Positions 1 to 7,275 of a stretch of DNA of 34,101 bases are shown in pieces. Numbering within the stretch: position 1 is the first letter of the stretch; each line of letters begins with the position of its first letter. Both the position numbers and the translations under genes were made by a program. The stretch is from positions 1 to 34,101 of the forward strand of contig JAUQXC010000905.1 in the NCBI GenBank assembly GCA_030834825.1. Reading direction: 5' to 3'. The DNA is from Thermoflexales bacterium. GTDB lineage: Bacteria > Chloroflexota > Anaerolineae > Fen-1058. Under the pieces are notes generated by a model, which was given only the letters and a program-made list of their open reading frames with translations, was not told the origin of the DNA and did not search any database.

Positions 1-111
1 GAGCAGTGCCCCGCTTAGCAACGCGCGCGTATCAACCTGCGCAAGAAGGCGTCGGGCGAGCGTAAGTCTGGCGGCGGACGCTTGAGTCGGCACTGCGCTC
101 ATTGTAGTCAT
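1..111 (-). CDS. N-terminal fragment of an unidentified protein, cut by the window edge
   Basis: An open minus-strand frame starts at an ATG at 111 (a second in-frame ATG is at 102) and runs off the left edge without a stop, giving 37 codons. The peptide begins MTTMSAVPTQASAARLTL and continues with alternating Arg and Leu/Ala residues, ending LLSGALL. That would fit a cytoplasmic N-terminus leading into a first membrane helix, but 37 residues are too few to name a family. It is divergent from the PadR gene, and the 260 bases between them hold a perfect stem-loop and the PadR promoter. No clear Shine-Dalgarno sequence precedes the ATG. Existence as a gene is moderately supported; its function is unknown. 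Confidence 0.42.
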   Translation of the reverse strand, partial: MTTMSAVPTQASAARLTLARRLLAQVDTRALLSGALL

Positions 112-154
112 ATGCTTACAGTCGTAAAAGTGAGCCAAAAGTAACGGGTCTCCA

Positions 155-187
155 AACCTCCCGGAGGGTTGAGCCCTCCGGGAGGTT
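155..187. repeat. Perfect 14-bp inverted repeat with 5-base loop
   Basis: The arm AACCTCCCGGAGGG (155-168) is followed by the loop TTGAG and the exact reverse complement CCCTCCGGGAGGTT (174-187). There is no T-run on either side, so it is not a standard rho-independent terminator. It lies between divergent genes, upstream of the minus-strand gene starting at 111 and of the PadR promoter. Confidence 0.85.
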
Positions 188-275
188 GCTGATCGATGGC
201 GGATAAACAAATCGCCGCTAGGTGGGCCTATGTGTGGCGGACACCGAGTGAAATACCCCGGTGGTCGAACAGCTC

Positions 276-303
276 TTGACAAGCGGAAAACCGGGATTAT
301 ACT
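276..303 (+). promoter_or_regulatory. Sigma-70-type promoter of the padR-nmrA pair
   Basis: A consensus -35 box TTGACA (276-281) is separated by 16 bases from the -10 box TATACT (298-303). Transcription would start near 310, about 60 bases before the PadR start codon. A second TATAAT at 303-308 is spaced too far from the -35 to be the main box. Confidence 0.75.
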
Positions 304-306
304 ATA

Positions 307-329
307 ATAAATTATATATAATAATTTAT
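307..329. promoter_or_regulatory. Operator-like AT-rich inverted repeat at the PadR promoter
   Basis: ATAAATTAT (307-315) and its exact reverse complement ATAATTTAT (321-329) flank the 5-base centre ATATA. The repeat covers the predicted transcription start just downstream of the -10 box. A bound dimer there would block transcription, which fits autoregulation by the PadR protein encoded directly downstream. This role is inferred; the sequence is not the classical ATGT-N8-ACAT PadR box. Confidence 0.5.
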
Positions 330-372
330 ATATAGGCGGCGTTTTCACTTTGCACAGGAGATCAAAGCCCTC

Positions 373-924
373 ATGTTGAAATACGTTCTGCTAGGATTCT
401 TGAACTATCGCTCCCTCACCGGGTATGAGCTCAAACAGGCCATCAATCGATCGACAATTCATTTCTGGCATGCTGAGCTCAGTCAAATTTACGTGACGCT
501 CAAGGCTTTGGAAAACGAGGGATGCGTTACCTCAAAGATCCAGCCGCAAGCGGAACGGCCCGATCGGCGGGTGTATACCATCACGCGCAGCGGGCGGGCT
601 GCTCTCGCCCAGTGGCTGGCCCAACCGATTACGGAATTAGGGACGAAAAAAGAGCTGCTGCTGCTGAAACTGTTCTTTTCGGCCCAATTGGATAAAGATG
701 TTTTGCTCGCCCAGCTGCGGGTGCAGCGGGATCTGCATCAACAGCGCTATCACCTGATTCAAAATGAAATGGCGACGGAGATTCAGCAGTCGGCCGAGGA
801 GTATCCACAGCTGGTTAAAGATGCCGTGTTGTGGGAAGCGACCCGGCGGCTGGGCGAGCTACACGAAGAGGCGTACCTGCATTGGCTGGATGAAACGATC
901 GCGTTAGTTCAGAAAAAACTGTGA
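373..924 (+). CDS. PadR family transcriptional regulator
   Basis: This 183-residue cytoplasmic DNA-binding regulator has an N-terminal PadR winged helix (about residues 1-80). The hallmark opening is MLKYVLLGFL followed by GYELKQ, and the wing ends in RRVYTITRSGRAAL. A C-terminal helical region (about 90-180, rich in Leu, Gln and Glu) matches the Vir_act_alpha_C dimerisation domain of the longer PadR subgroup, and the length is normal for that subgroup. The AGGAG at 356-360 lies 12 bases before the ATG, a wide spacing. The strong promoter and the inverted repeat at 307-329 suggest autorepression. The downstream NAD(P)-binding gene begins 11 bases after the stop and is the likely co-regulated partner. 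PadR proteins usually respond to small aromatic or cationic molecules; the ligand here is unknown. Confidence 0.92.
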   Translation: MLKYVLLGFLNYRSLTGYELKQAINRSTIHFWHAELSQIYVTLKALENEGCVTSKIQPQAERPDRRVYTITRSGRAALAQWLAQPITELGTKKELLLLKLFFSAQLDKDVLLAQLRVQRDLHQQRYHLIQNEMATEIQQSAEEYPQLVKDAVLWEATRRLGELHEEAYLHWLDETIALVQKKL

Positions 925-935
925 AGGAGATGCGC

Positions 936-1808
936 ATGACACACACTATCCTCGTCGTTGGTGGAACGGGCATGCTGGGCGAGCCGGTCGCCCGTCGTTT
1001 ACTGGCCGATGGGTACCTGGTACGGATCCTGTCACGCTCGCCGGAAAAGGCGCAGGCCCGGTTGGGCGCTGAATTTGAGATCGTCAAAGGAGATGTCGAC
1101 GAACCGTCTTCGCTTGAAGCCGCCCTGTCGGGTTGTCAGGGTGTTCACCTCAACCTGCAGGGCGGCTTTGATTACGATCTGGAGCGGCGGGGCGCCGAGA
1201 ATGTAAGTCGCGTTGCAAGCCGAGTTGGCGTGCAGCGCATCACCTATACCTCAGGCGGTTCGGTGTGTGAGGAGAACTGCTGGTATGCTGGCACACGAGC
1301 CAAGTTTCAGGCCGAGGCGGCGCTCCAGGTCTCGGGTGTGCCTTACACGATCTTCCGCGATAACTACTTCATGGAGACGCTGCACAACTTTGTGCAAGGC
1401 AAAATGGCGCTGCACATTGGCCGACATCCCACACCCTATTCATGGCTAGCGGCCAATGACTATGCGCGGATGGTCTCCAAAGCATATTCAACACCAGCGG
1501 CGGCGAACAAGGTTTTTTACATCTGTGGGCCTGAAGTCCTGACCATGCGCCAGGCACTGCACATCTTCTGCGGCATCGCGCATCCCAAAGCGCGGATCGT
1601 TTATCTCTCCATTCGCATGGCTACGATCATCGCAAAGCTGGGCAAGCGCCGGGAATTACAGGCTGCGCTGCCGTTCTTTCGTTATTGCGAAACGGTGAAG
1701 TTCAGCGAATATCCGGCGGAGGCCAACGCACTGCTCGGCGCGCCGACGACGACGCTTGAAATGTGGAGTCGGCGTCACGTGCAGGGAAGTCAGTCCAGGC
1801 CCCAGTAG
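936..1808 (+). CDS. NmrA-like / atypical SDR NAD(P)-binding protein
   Basis: The protein has 290 residues and a Rossmann fold. The dinucleotide-binding glycine motif VVGGTGMLGEPVARRLL sits at the very N-terminus, followed by VRILSRSPEKA and GDVDEPSSLEAALSGCQGV, the usual NmrA/atypical SDR pattern. The middle part RITYTSGGSV with YAGTRAKFQAEAAL resembles the substrate region of these proteins, and YTIFRDNYFMETL follows. It may be an NAD(P)H-quinone reductase-like enzyme, a sugar epimerase relative or a redox-sensing protein; the sequence does not decide. The ATG at 936 is preferred over GTG 921 and ATG 930 because AAGGAG at 924-929 stands 6 bases before it and the fold begins immediately. That Shine-Dalgarno overlaps the padR stop codon, so the two genes form one transcript. 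Confidence 0.88.
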   Translation: MTHTILVVGGTGMLGEPVARRLLADGYLVRILSRSPEKAQARLGAEFEIVKGDVDEPSSLEAALSGCQGVHLNLQGGFDYDLERRGAENVSRVASRVGVQRITYTSGGSVCEENCWYAGTRAKFQAEAALQVSGVPYTIFRDNYFMETLHNFVQGKMALHIGRHPTPYSWLAANDYARMVSKAYSTPAAANKVFYICGPEVLTMRQALHIFCGIAHPKARIVYLSIRMATIIAKLGKRRELQAALPFFRYCETVKFSEYPAEANALLGAPTTTLEMWSRRHVQGSQSRPQ

Positions 1809-1834
1809 CCGGCCAATCTTAGAAAGCGTCAAGC

Positions 1835-2188
1835 TTATAGCCTCGGCGGCAACTGTGGCGGTCCGCCTGTGCCGGAAGGGCGAGCGGATTTCGGGTGCCT
1901 GGAATTCCACCAAGCGATGGCGCCGCTCAGCCCCGTCACGATGGCGCTGACGAGCGCGCCGCTATCGTCGATCTGGCCCAACAACGGAATCACATCGGGC
2001 AGCGCATCAATCGGGCTTACAATGTAAAGCCCTAACAGACCCGTGATGGTGAAGAAGACAATGCCCAAGCCGCGCAGGACATAGTAGCGGAGACGGCTCT
2101 GTGGCAACGCCAGCAAAATCAGAAACAAAGCGAATGTGCCGCAGCAGCCCCAGCAACTGATTCTGAGTAGTTCGCCAAGTTGTTCCAT
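1835..2188 (-). CDS. DUF1232 (YkvA-like) small membrane protein
   Basis: The protein has 117 residues. After a short N-terminus with a hydrophobic stretch (CCGTFALFLILLALP), it carries a second helix and the DUF1232 signature YIVSPIDALPDVIPLLGQIDD. This is the conserved loop of the family, whose role is unknown. A further hydrophobic segment (ALVSAIVTGLSGAIAWW) precedes a Pro/Arg-rich tail, so it is probably an inner-membrane protein with three or more helices. It is convergent with the NmrA-like gene, with 26 bases between the stops and no clear terminator. There is no Shine-Dalgarno sequence: a TATAAT at 2201-2196 ends 7 bases before the ATG, so the mRNA could be leaderless. Confidence 0.85.
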   Translation of the reverse strand: MEQLGELLRISCWGCCGTFALFLILLALPQSRLRYYVLRGLGIVFFTITGLLGLYIVSPIDALPDVIPLLGQIDDSGALVSAIVTGLSGAIAWWNSRHPKSARPSGTGGPPQLPPRL

Positions 2189-2195
2189 AGTGGTG

Positions 2196-2201
2196 ATTAT
2201 A
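2196..2201 (-). promoter_or_regulatory. -10 box TATAAT immediately upstream of the DUF1232 gene
   Basis: A consensus TATAAT on the minus strand (2201-2196) is followed by CACCACT and then the ATG at 2188. Transcription starting about 7 bases downstream of the box would begin at or next to the A of the start codon. No good -35 box is visible 16-18 bases upstream. Confidence 0.45.
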
Positions 2202-2290
2202 CTCTGCTTGGCGAACGACCCCGGAGGTTTTTATGGGCCAGCCTGTTTTGCCGGTCCGAACTATTGCGTGTTGTTGGCGGAGTATGCCAA

Positions 2291-2320
2291 TTGTCTACAC
2301 GGTCGGAGATATGTTACTAT
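2291..2320 (+). promoter_or_regulatory. Possible promoter of the secreted-protein gene pair
   Basis: TTGTCT (2291-2296) and TACTAT (2315-2320) are spaced 18 bases apart, an acceptable but imperfect sigma-70 pair. Transcription would start near 2327, placing the stem-loop at 2348-2390 in the 5' leader of the gene starting at 2484. Confidence 0.35.
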
Positions 2321-2347
2321 TTAATATGAAATTCATCGTTGCGGGGG

Positions 2348-2390
2348 AATTACTCGTCCTGATTGCGCTTGGCAATCAGGACGAGTAATT
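2348..2390. repeat. Perfect 19-bp inverted repeat with 5-base loop in the leader region
   Basis: AATTACTCGTCCTGATTGC (2348-2366) and its exact reverse complement (2372-2390) enclose the loop GCTTG. It lies between the divergent DUF1232 gene and the secreted-protein gene, about 94 bases before the latter's ATG. The 3' flank is ATTCAG, not a T-run, so a terminator role is weak. It could stabilise or attenuate the leader mRNA, or act as a protein-binding palindrome. Confidence 0.88.
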
Positions 2391-2483
2391 ATTCAGCCGC
2401 GAAGATTTCGGTTTCGTCTGACGCGTGCCCAAGGAGTGCGTCGTCGGTCTTTAACTAACAAGCCAAAAAAACAGGAGACACAC

Positions 2484-3734
2484 ATGCGATCACTTCCCAC
2501 TCTACCGTCCGGCCGTATCTTCACCAACCTGTTGCTCGTACTCATCCTCGCTGCGCTGCTGACCGGGAATGCCACGGCACAATCTGGCCCGGTGGGACCG
2601 CAAGCGCTGACTGGCACTGGGTTCACGTATCAAGGACAGCTCAGGAACGCCAACGGGCCAGTCAATGGGGTCTGTGATTTCCAATTTAGCCTGTGGGATG
2701 CCGACAGTGCCGGCGCTCAGGTTGGAACGACTCAGACCATGGCCGGCGTGAGTGTCAGTGGTGGCTTGTTCACTGTACAGCTGAACGAAGCTGGTCAATT
2801 CGGCGCAAGCGCCTTCAACGGTCAGGGCCGCTGGGTGGAGGTGGCCGTCAAGTGCGCCAGCGACCCAGCGCCGATCACCCTCAGCCCGCGCCAGCCGCTC
2901 ACCCCGGCGCCCTATGCGCTGGCGCTCCCCGGACTGCGCACCGAGCAGAACTCCACCAGCCCAAACATCCTCGGCGGCGCTGATGGCAACACCATTACAT
3001 CCGGCGCGGTCGGCGCCTCGCTCAGCGGTGGTGGCGCCAGCAGCTTCTTGCAGTCCATCACCGACGACTACGGCACGATCGCCGGCGGGCGCGGCAACAT
3101 CGCCGGCAACAGCAGCATCACCACTACCGATGCAGTCGCCGCGACCGTTGGCGGTGGCGAGGGGAATAGCGCCACTGGCTCGTACGCCACGATCCCCGGC
3201 GGCCTGAACAATAGCGCGGGAGCGTTCAGCATGGCGGCGGGGCGCCGGGCGAAAGCCTTGAACACTGGCTCGTTCGTGTGGGCTGACAGCACCAACGCCG
3301 ATTTCTCGTCCACGGCTGACAACCAGTTCTCCCTCCGCGCCGCCAACGGCATGTTTATCGCCAACGATGCCGGCGGAGCCAAGGTGGTGCCAGTCGGGAC
3401 TCGCTACCGCGACAACTCCATCGTCGCCTGGGCGCGTGTCACCGCCGCAGGTGGGGTGGACACGAATTTCAACATCGCGTCAGTGACAAGGGTCGCAGCT
3501 GGCCGCTACAATATCACACTCAACAGTTCGCTCTCCAGTGGGTTCAGCCTCGTACCGATCGTGACTGTCGAGACCGACCCAGATGGGATGGGCGTTCCGC
3601 CAACCGGCGCGGCCAATGTGCGGCTCGTCGCAACCAACCAGGTGGCGGCAGGGAACACCTTCGACGTGTACATCTACAACGGCAACTTTGCGCTCGTCGA
3701 CAACGACTTCCAAGTTATTGTGACTGGACGGTAG
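2484..3734 (+). CDS. Exported protein with YadA-head-like repeats
   Basis: The predicted product has 416 residues. A signal peptide (NLLLVLILAALLTGNATA, cleavage near residue 33) is followed by a domain common in Chloroflexota and Bacteroidota surface proteins: FTYQGQL, a LWDADSAG segment, GGLFTVQLN, and finally LSPRQPLTPAPYALA. Residues about 165-280 contain Gly-rich units of about 14-16 residues (TIAGGRGNIAGNS, ATVGGGEGNSATGSY, ATIPGGLNNSAGAF, SMAAGRRAKALNTGSFVWAD), as in YadA-type trimeric heads. A beta-rich C-terminal part follows (IVAWARVTAAGG, then VTRVAAGRYNITLNSS). There is no C-terminal membrane anchor and no YLP tail. The start at ATG 2484 is supported by AGGAG at 2473-2477 and by the signal peptide following directly. 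The next gene starts 4 bases after the stop. A role in adhesion or surface display is an inference. Confidence 0.82.
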   Translation: MRSLPTLPSGRIFTNLLLVLILAALLTGNATAQSGPVGPQALTGTGFTYQGQLRNANGPVNGVCDFQFSLWDADSAGAQVGTTQTMAGVSVSGGLFTVQLNEAGQFGASAFNGQGRWVEVAVKCASDPAPITLSPRQPLTPAPYALALPGLRTEQNSTSPNILGGADGNTITSGAVGASLSGGGASSFLQSITDDYGTIAGGRGNIAGNSSITTTDAVAATVGGGEGNSATGSYATIPGGLNNSAGAFSMAAGRRAKALNTGSFVWADSTNADFSSTADNQFSLRAANGMFIANDAGGAKVVPVGTRYRDNSIVAWARVTAAGGVDTNFNIASVTRVAAGRYNITLNSSLSSGFSLVPIVTVETDPDGMGVPPTGAANVRLVATNQVAAGNTFDVYIYNGNFALVDNDFQVIVTGR

Positions 3735-3738
3735 GTGC

Positions 3739-4044
3739 ATGATGAAACGACACATGACACCTCTGCAGCGCCGCCTCGCGTTCGTGCTGCTCATGCTGCT
3801 TGTGACCGCGATCTTGGGGAAAGGCGTAGTCGTAGCGCAGACTGGGGGCGGATACGATCTGACCTGGAGCACAATTGACGGTGGGGGCAGCAGCAGTGCC
3901 GGGGGCGGTTACCAATTGATCGGTACACTGGGCCAGCCTGACGCGGGAGCAACACTCAACGGTGGGGGTTATTCGCTTTCCGGCGGCTTCTGGGGCGGTG
4001 TATCGATCGACAGTAAGGTCTACCTGCCCTTGATACGCCGCTGA
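3739..4044 (+). CDS. Small Gly-rich exported protein with YLPLI tail
   Basis: The 101-residue protein has a signal peptide (LAFVLLMLLVTAILGKGVVVAQ). The mature part is built of Gly-rich beta-type motifs: GGGYDLTWSTIDGGGSSSAG, GGGYQLIGTLGQPDAG and NGGGYSLSGGFWGG. This pattern recurs in many short or C-terminal segments of Chloroflexota exported proteins, but its function is not known to me. It ends KVYLPLIRR, a tail shared in form with two exported beta-helix proteins in this window. The gene follows the YadA-head-like gene after 4 bases and is probably in the same transcript. The start could be ATG 3739 or 3742; the Shine-Dalgarno (GGTAGGTG) is weak, suggesting translational coupling. Confidence 0.75.
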   Translation: MMKRHMTPLQRRLAFVLLMLLVTAILGKGVVVAQTGGGYDLTWSTIDGGGSSSAGGGYQLIGTLGQPDAGATLNGGGYSLSGGFWGGVSIDSKVYLPLIRR

Positions 4045-4072
4045 GTAGTTGCTTATTAGGCATGTGTGCTCG

Positions 4073-4099
4073 GCTCGTGACATCTCACGGGCGGCTTTT
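4073..4099 (+). terminator. Putative terminator after the exported-protein pair
   Basis: GCTCGTGA and TCACGGGC (4073-4080 and 4085-4092, one G-U pair) pair around the loop CATC. GGC and TTTT (4096-4099) follow. The layout fits rho-independent termination of the plus-strand transcript from 2484-4044. Confidence 0.5.
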
Positions 4100-4126
4100 G
4101 CAGGCAGCGACTCTTTTATTGGAGGT

Positions 4127-4148
4127 AGGCGGCATAGGGATGCCGCCT
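4127..4148. repeat. 9-bp hairpin between convergent genes
   Basis: AGGCGGCAT (4127-4135) and ATGCCGCCT (4140-4148) enclose the loop AGGG, ending 5 bases before the stop codon of the minus-strand VOC gene. There is no T-run on either strand, so it may be a weak terminator or an mRNA 3'-end stabiliser. Confidence 0.55.
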
Positions 4149-4152
4149 TACA

Positions 4153-4542
4153 CTAAATCGTAATCTCAATCCGATTCCTGTCCGGATCAAGCACGCTGCT
4201 TTCGTAATAACCATCGCCGGTGGTGCGCGGGCCGTCGAGGATGGGATAACCGTCAGTGCGCAACCGATCGGTTAACGCCTCGACCGCCTCACGCGAGCCG
4301 ACCGAAAATGCGATATGAATGTAACCCGTGAATTGTTGCGCAACGTCATTCTGGCTCAGGGGCACAGTCGGCATTTGCATCAACTCCAGGCGTGCGCCGG
4401 CGGCAAAGGTGAGGAAGTACGACTCGAACTGCTTGCGCGCATTGACGTACTTGGCACTGGCTTGGCCGGCAAAGTACGTCTCATAGAAACTGCGCAGGCG
4501 TTCCAGATCGTGCGTCCAGATGGCGACATGTTCGATGTGCAC
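4153..4542 (-). CDS. VOC (glyoxalase/bleomycin resistance-like) family protein
   Basis: The protein has 129 residues, the normal length for a one-unit VOC protein with two beta-alpha-beta-beta-beta modules. The N-terminal module starts HIEHVAIWTHDLERLRSFYE, with the putative metal ligand His near residue 5, and continues to ARLELMQ. The second module starts GYIHIAFSV and ends SSVLDPDRNRIEITI, which places the usual Glu ligand near the C-terminus. Metal binding is therefore likely, but the substrate cannot be told. It starts at a GTG at 4542, 2 bases after the stop of the upstream C-GCAxxG-C-C gene, so translation is probably coupled. It is the last gene of the operon transcribed from about 8160. 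Confidence 0.9.
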   Translation of the reverse strand: MHIEHVAIWTHDLERLRSFYETYFAGQASAKYVNARKQFESYFLTFAAGARLELMQMPTVPLSQNDVAQQFTGYIHIAFSVGSREAVEALTDRLRTDGYPILDGPRTTGDGYYESSVLDPDRNRIEITI

Positions 4543-4544
4543 GC

Positions 4545-4994
4545 TTACTCTTTCTCCTTGATCAACGTTGCGACGATCTCCGCCGCATCCTGCACGAACT
4601 GCGGGCAGCGTTGGGTGAAGAGCTGCGCTTCGCGCGCTTGCCTCAAGCCCTCCGGTTGGCCGATGTCACAGCCCAGTAGCTCGCGGCACAAGATCGTCCC
4701 GTGTCGATCTTTGAACTGATCGATCACTTGCTGTGTCAGCGCGTACGCATTTTCTTTGGCAGCGGTGTCGGTGGCTTCGATCGATCCGGTTTTCAACCCG
4801 ATCGCCATGATCGCGCCCGTAACCGCTCCACACACTTCACCCTGGCGGCCCATGCCGCCGCCAAAGCCCGCAGCGATCTTCAACGCTAATTCACGCGATA
4901 AACCCAGCGACGGCGCGTAAGCCGCACACACGGCTTGCGAACAACTGAATCCTTGTTGGAACAAAGTCATTGCTTGATCGACAGAAGTGGTCAC
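4545..4994 (-). CDS. C-GCAxxG-C-C family (redox-type) protein
   Basis: The 149-residue protein has the family pattern: an N-terminal CSQAVCAAYA, the central GGGMGRQGEVCGAVTGAIMA with its GEVCGAxxG core, and later cysteines in ILCRELLGCD and FTQRCPQFV. The spaced cysteines suggest a metal- or redox-active site. The family is often annotated as C_GCAxxG_C_C or split-Soret-like and has no firmly established reaction. The start is a GTG at 4994 with AAGGAG 5 bases upstream. It follows the exported beta-helix gene after 9 bases and precedes the VOC gene by 2 bases, so it is an internal operon gene. It lacks a signal peptide and should be cytoplasmic. Confidence 0.88.
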   Translation of the reverse strand: MTTSVDQAMTLFQQGFSCSQAVCAAYAPSLGLSRELALKIAAGFGGGMGRQGEVCGAVTGAIMAIGLKTGSIEATDTAAKENAYALTQQVIDQFKDRHGTILCRELLGCDIGQPEGLRQAREAQLFTQRCPQFVQDAAEIVATLIKEKE

Positions 4995-5003
4995 GCGGTC
5001 TCC

Positions 5004-6644
5004 TTACGAATTGTTTTTGAAGATGACGGGCAAGTACACAAACTGCTGCGGCCAAAAGGCGATATTTGACAAGGCCGACCAGCCTGTCTCGTTCTGGGCT
5101 TTGAGCGCGAAGTAAATCATGCCTACCTGGTAGGGAACCGTAGCGGTGAAGCCAGAGGCTGTGCCGGACAAGGTCGTGGTCAACAATGTCGCCTCGTTCC
5201 AGTGGGCAGTGGTGATGAGTGTACCAGAATAGCGCAGAGTTGTGGTGAGTGCACCGGCCGGGGGCGTCCAGCGCAGCGTCGCCGTCAAGACATTGCTGGC
5301 GGTGATGGCGCGGGTCACGTGCAGATCGGTCACGGTGGCCGGCGCCGGAATGCCGTATTCATCCGCACCCATGTCCGCGGCACTGCCGATCGGGCGCGGA
5401 TCGCCGTCGACGTCGTCACTCACTTCGGCCGGTGCTGTGACTTGATCGATCACGGTGGTGGCGGTTGATAGCAAATGCAGATCGCCCGTTGAAGCGTTGA
5501 CGAACCAACCGGCCTGAGCGGTGGTGACATTGTTGCTCAACGTGCCATGGGCGCCGTCGCGTTCGCGCATCTGATCATTGACCAGGTTGTTGGTGAGCAT
5601 CGCCGTGGTATTGGGAAAGCGCCACTCGATGGCCGAGAAGGTGTTGGTCGGATCGGTGGAGTAGATGGTGTTGTGCAGGATGCGCGCGTTGCACGAATTC
5701 CACGCGCAGATACCGCAGTCGAAGTGATACTCCGAAGCAAACAAGTTGCTGTGATTGGCATAGACGAAGTTGTTGCGAATCACACCGCCGTAATCGTCCA
5801 CATAGCCGCTGGCGGCGGGGCAGGGATTATCGGAATAGGTACGTCCGCCGGGATCGGTCGTCAAGCCGAAGCCGATGCCGCGCGCATTGTTCTTCAAGAC
5901 GTTGCGTTCCACGGTGGTATCGCGGCAGCCGCGCCACAGGTGGATGCCATGTTCGGACAAGCCACTGCTGCACCAGAAGCCCTCGATGAGATTGTCGCGG
6001 ATGACCCAATTGCGCGATTGGTGCGCGTCCACGCCGCCGGTGTAGCAGTTGTTGCGGATGTGCGGCCGGCCCGCATCGGTCAGCTCGATGTGCGAACAGG
6101 CGATGACACCGTTATCGGTGTAGTAGCCACTGGTCGCCGGATTGATCTTGATGGCCTGCTCGCCGGGATCGACGATGTGGACGTTGTAGATCAGCGTGTT
6201 GAGCGTGTGCGCAGAGCCGCTGGTCGAGACGTGAATGGGATGATAGTACGCTTCGCGCAAAGTCATGTCGGCAATGGTCACGTTCGACGCGACGACTTGA
6301 ATAACTTCTTCGGTCTGGTAGTTGCCATCGAGGATGACGGCCTCGCGGTTGCCGCTGGCCGAACGCAAGGTGATGTTGGGCACATCGATGCGCAGATACA
6401 CGCCATCAAGGTTATACGTGCCATTGGCAATCAAGATCGTCGTGCCAGAAGCGGCGGAGTTGACGGCGTTCTCCAATTGCAAAACAGATGAGACGTTGAC
6501 GATGGTGCCGCCGGGTGGGGGCAGCGGCGAGCAGGCCTGCGGATCGATCGCGGGGGTAGCCGCCAATCCGATCGGTTGGGCCGGCCCCGCTAAAGTGATG
6601 AGGCACACTCCGACAAGCATAAAACGCCATAGGGCCTTGATCAT
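5004..6644 (-). CDS. Exported right-handed beta-helix protein with Fn3-like domain and YLPVI tail
   Basis: The predicted product has 546 residues and a signal peptide (LWRFMLVGVCLITLAGPAQP). A parallel beta-helix follows (about residues 45-400), seen as PGGTIVNVSSVLQLENAV, GTTILIANGTYNLDGV and a series of N/V-rich rungs such as SRNWVIRDNLIEGFW, DTTVERNVLKNNARGIG and GGVIRNNFVYANHSN. The helix ends with DVDGDPRPIGSAADMGADEY, a motif typical of such proteins. A fibronectin-III-like domain (about 430-530) and the tail FVYLPVIFKNNS complete it. Beta-helix proteins of this kind often bind or cleave polysaccharides, but no catalytic set can be assigned. The ATG at 6644 is chosen because AAGGAG stands 6 bases upstream and it overlaps the methyltransferase stop (ATGA). 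An exported protein inside an operon of cytoplasmic enzymes is unusual. Confidence 0.87.
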   Translation of the reverse strand: MIKALWRFMLVGVCLITLAGPAQPIGLAATPAIDPQACSPLPPPGGTIVNVSSVLQLENAVNSAASGTTILIANGTYNLDGVYLRIDVPNITLRSASGNREAVILDGNYQTEEVIQVVASNVTIADMTLREAYYHPIHVSTSGSAHTLNTLIYNVHIVDPGEQAIKINPATSGYYTDNGVIACSHIELTDAGRPHIRNNCYTGGVDAHQSRNWVIRDNLIEGFWCSSGLSEHGIHLWRGCRDTTVERNVLKNNARGIGFGLTTDPGGRTYSDNPCPAASGYVDDYGGVIRNNFVYANHSNLFASEYHFDCGICAWNSCNARILHNTIYSTDPTNTFSAIEWRFPNTTAMLTNNLVNDQMRERDGAHGTLSNNVTTAQAGWFVNASTGDLHLLSTATTVIDQVTAPAEVSDDVDGDPRPIGSAADMGADEYGIPAPATVTDLHVTRAITASNVLTATLRWTPPAGALTTTLRYSGTLITTAHWNEATLLTTTLSGTASGFTATVPYQVGMIYFALKAQNETGWSALSNIAFWPQQFVYLPVIFKNNS

Positions 6645-7270
6645 GTGGAACTCCTTAGGGCCGTGACACACCAGAAAGATCGATGACGATCTGCGTGTTG
6701 TGTGAGGTTGATCTCATGAAAACCGTTGTCTTCCAGCAGGTGCTGCACATCAGCGGCATTATAGAGCGTCAAGCCGTGGCGGGCAAAGTCTTTCTGTTGC
6801 AGACTGTCTTTGTCCGTGAAGCACAACACCAGATGGCCATGAACGTCGAGCGCGCGCGCGATCTCGGCGATGGCGCTCGGCGCGGCGGGCCAGTAGAAGA
6901 TCGAGTTTACGCTGACCGCTTTGGTGAAATGCCTGTCAGGATACGGCAGCTGTTCGGCCGTACCCACTTTCAAGTCCAGCTTTCCAGTTTGAACCAATGA
7001 TCGATAACGCGCCCGACACTGCTCCACCATTGTCGCTGAGACATCCACCCCACCAATGAAGCCGTCTGTGACCAGCACGGACATACGTCCCAACAGATAG
7101 CCACCGCCAAAGCCGACTTCAAGAACGCGATCAACCGAGTGCAAGTCGAGCTGCGCAAGAGATACGTCATTCAGCGGGCGATTGCGTCGGTTCCACAAGG
7201 GACCTAGAATCCAGCGGCCGATTGCACCAGCAGGATGGCTGAGTTGTTGCGCGATAAATTTAGCGGACAT
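6641..7270 (-). CDS. Class I SAM-dependent methyltransferase
   Basis: The protein has 209 residues with a seven-stranded methyltransferase fold. SAM-binding motif I is VLEVGFGGGYLLGRM; the acidic end of strand 2 appears in GGVDVSATMVEQC; KVGTAEQLPYPDRHFTKAVS is motif II. The segment VNSIFYWPAAPSAIAEIARAL and HGHLVLCFTDKD match Methyltransf_11-type enzymes. The N-terminus (AQQLSHPAGAIGRWILGPLWNRRN) resembles a group annotated as UbiE-like, but the acceptor is unknown. The gene starts 5 bases after the flavin oxidoreductase gene and its TGA overlaps the ATG of the beta-helix gene. This tight packing argues for a shared pathway or at least shared expression. Confidence 0.9.
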   Translation of the reverse strand: MSAKFIAQQLSHPAGAIGRWILGPLWNRRNRPLNDVSLAQLDLHSVDRVLEVGFGGGYLLGRMSVLVTDGFIGGVDVSATMVEQCRARYRSLVQTGKLDLKVGTAEQLPYPDRHFTKAVSVNSIFYWPAAPSAIAEIARALDVHGHLVLCFTDKDSLQQKDFARHGLTLYNAADVQHLLEDNGFHEINLTQHADRHRSFWCVTALRSST

Positions 7271-7275
7271 GGTAC

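Noticed and set aside
4127-4148. Rho-independent terminator for the VOC operon
   Set aside because: The stem is good but no T-run follows on either strand, so it is listed only as a hairpin.
5547-6491. Long plus-strand open frame (314 codons) opposite the exported beta-helix gene
   Set aside because: It is antisense to a protein with signal peptide, beta-helix pattern and conserved tail. Its translation is low-complexity (Gly/Val/Ala/Asp/Arg) with no domain-like motifs, as expected from a GC-rich codon shadow.
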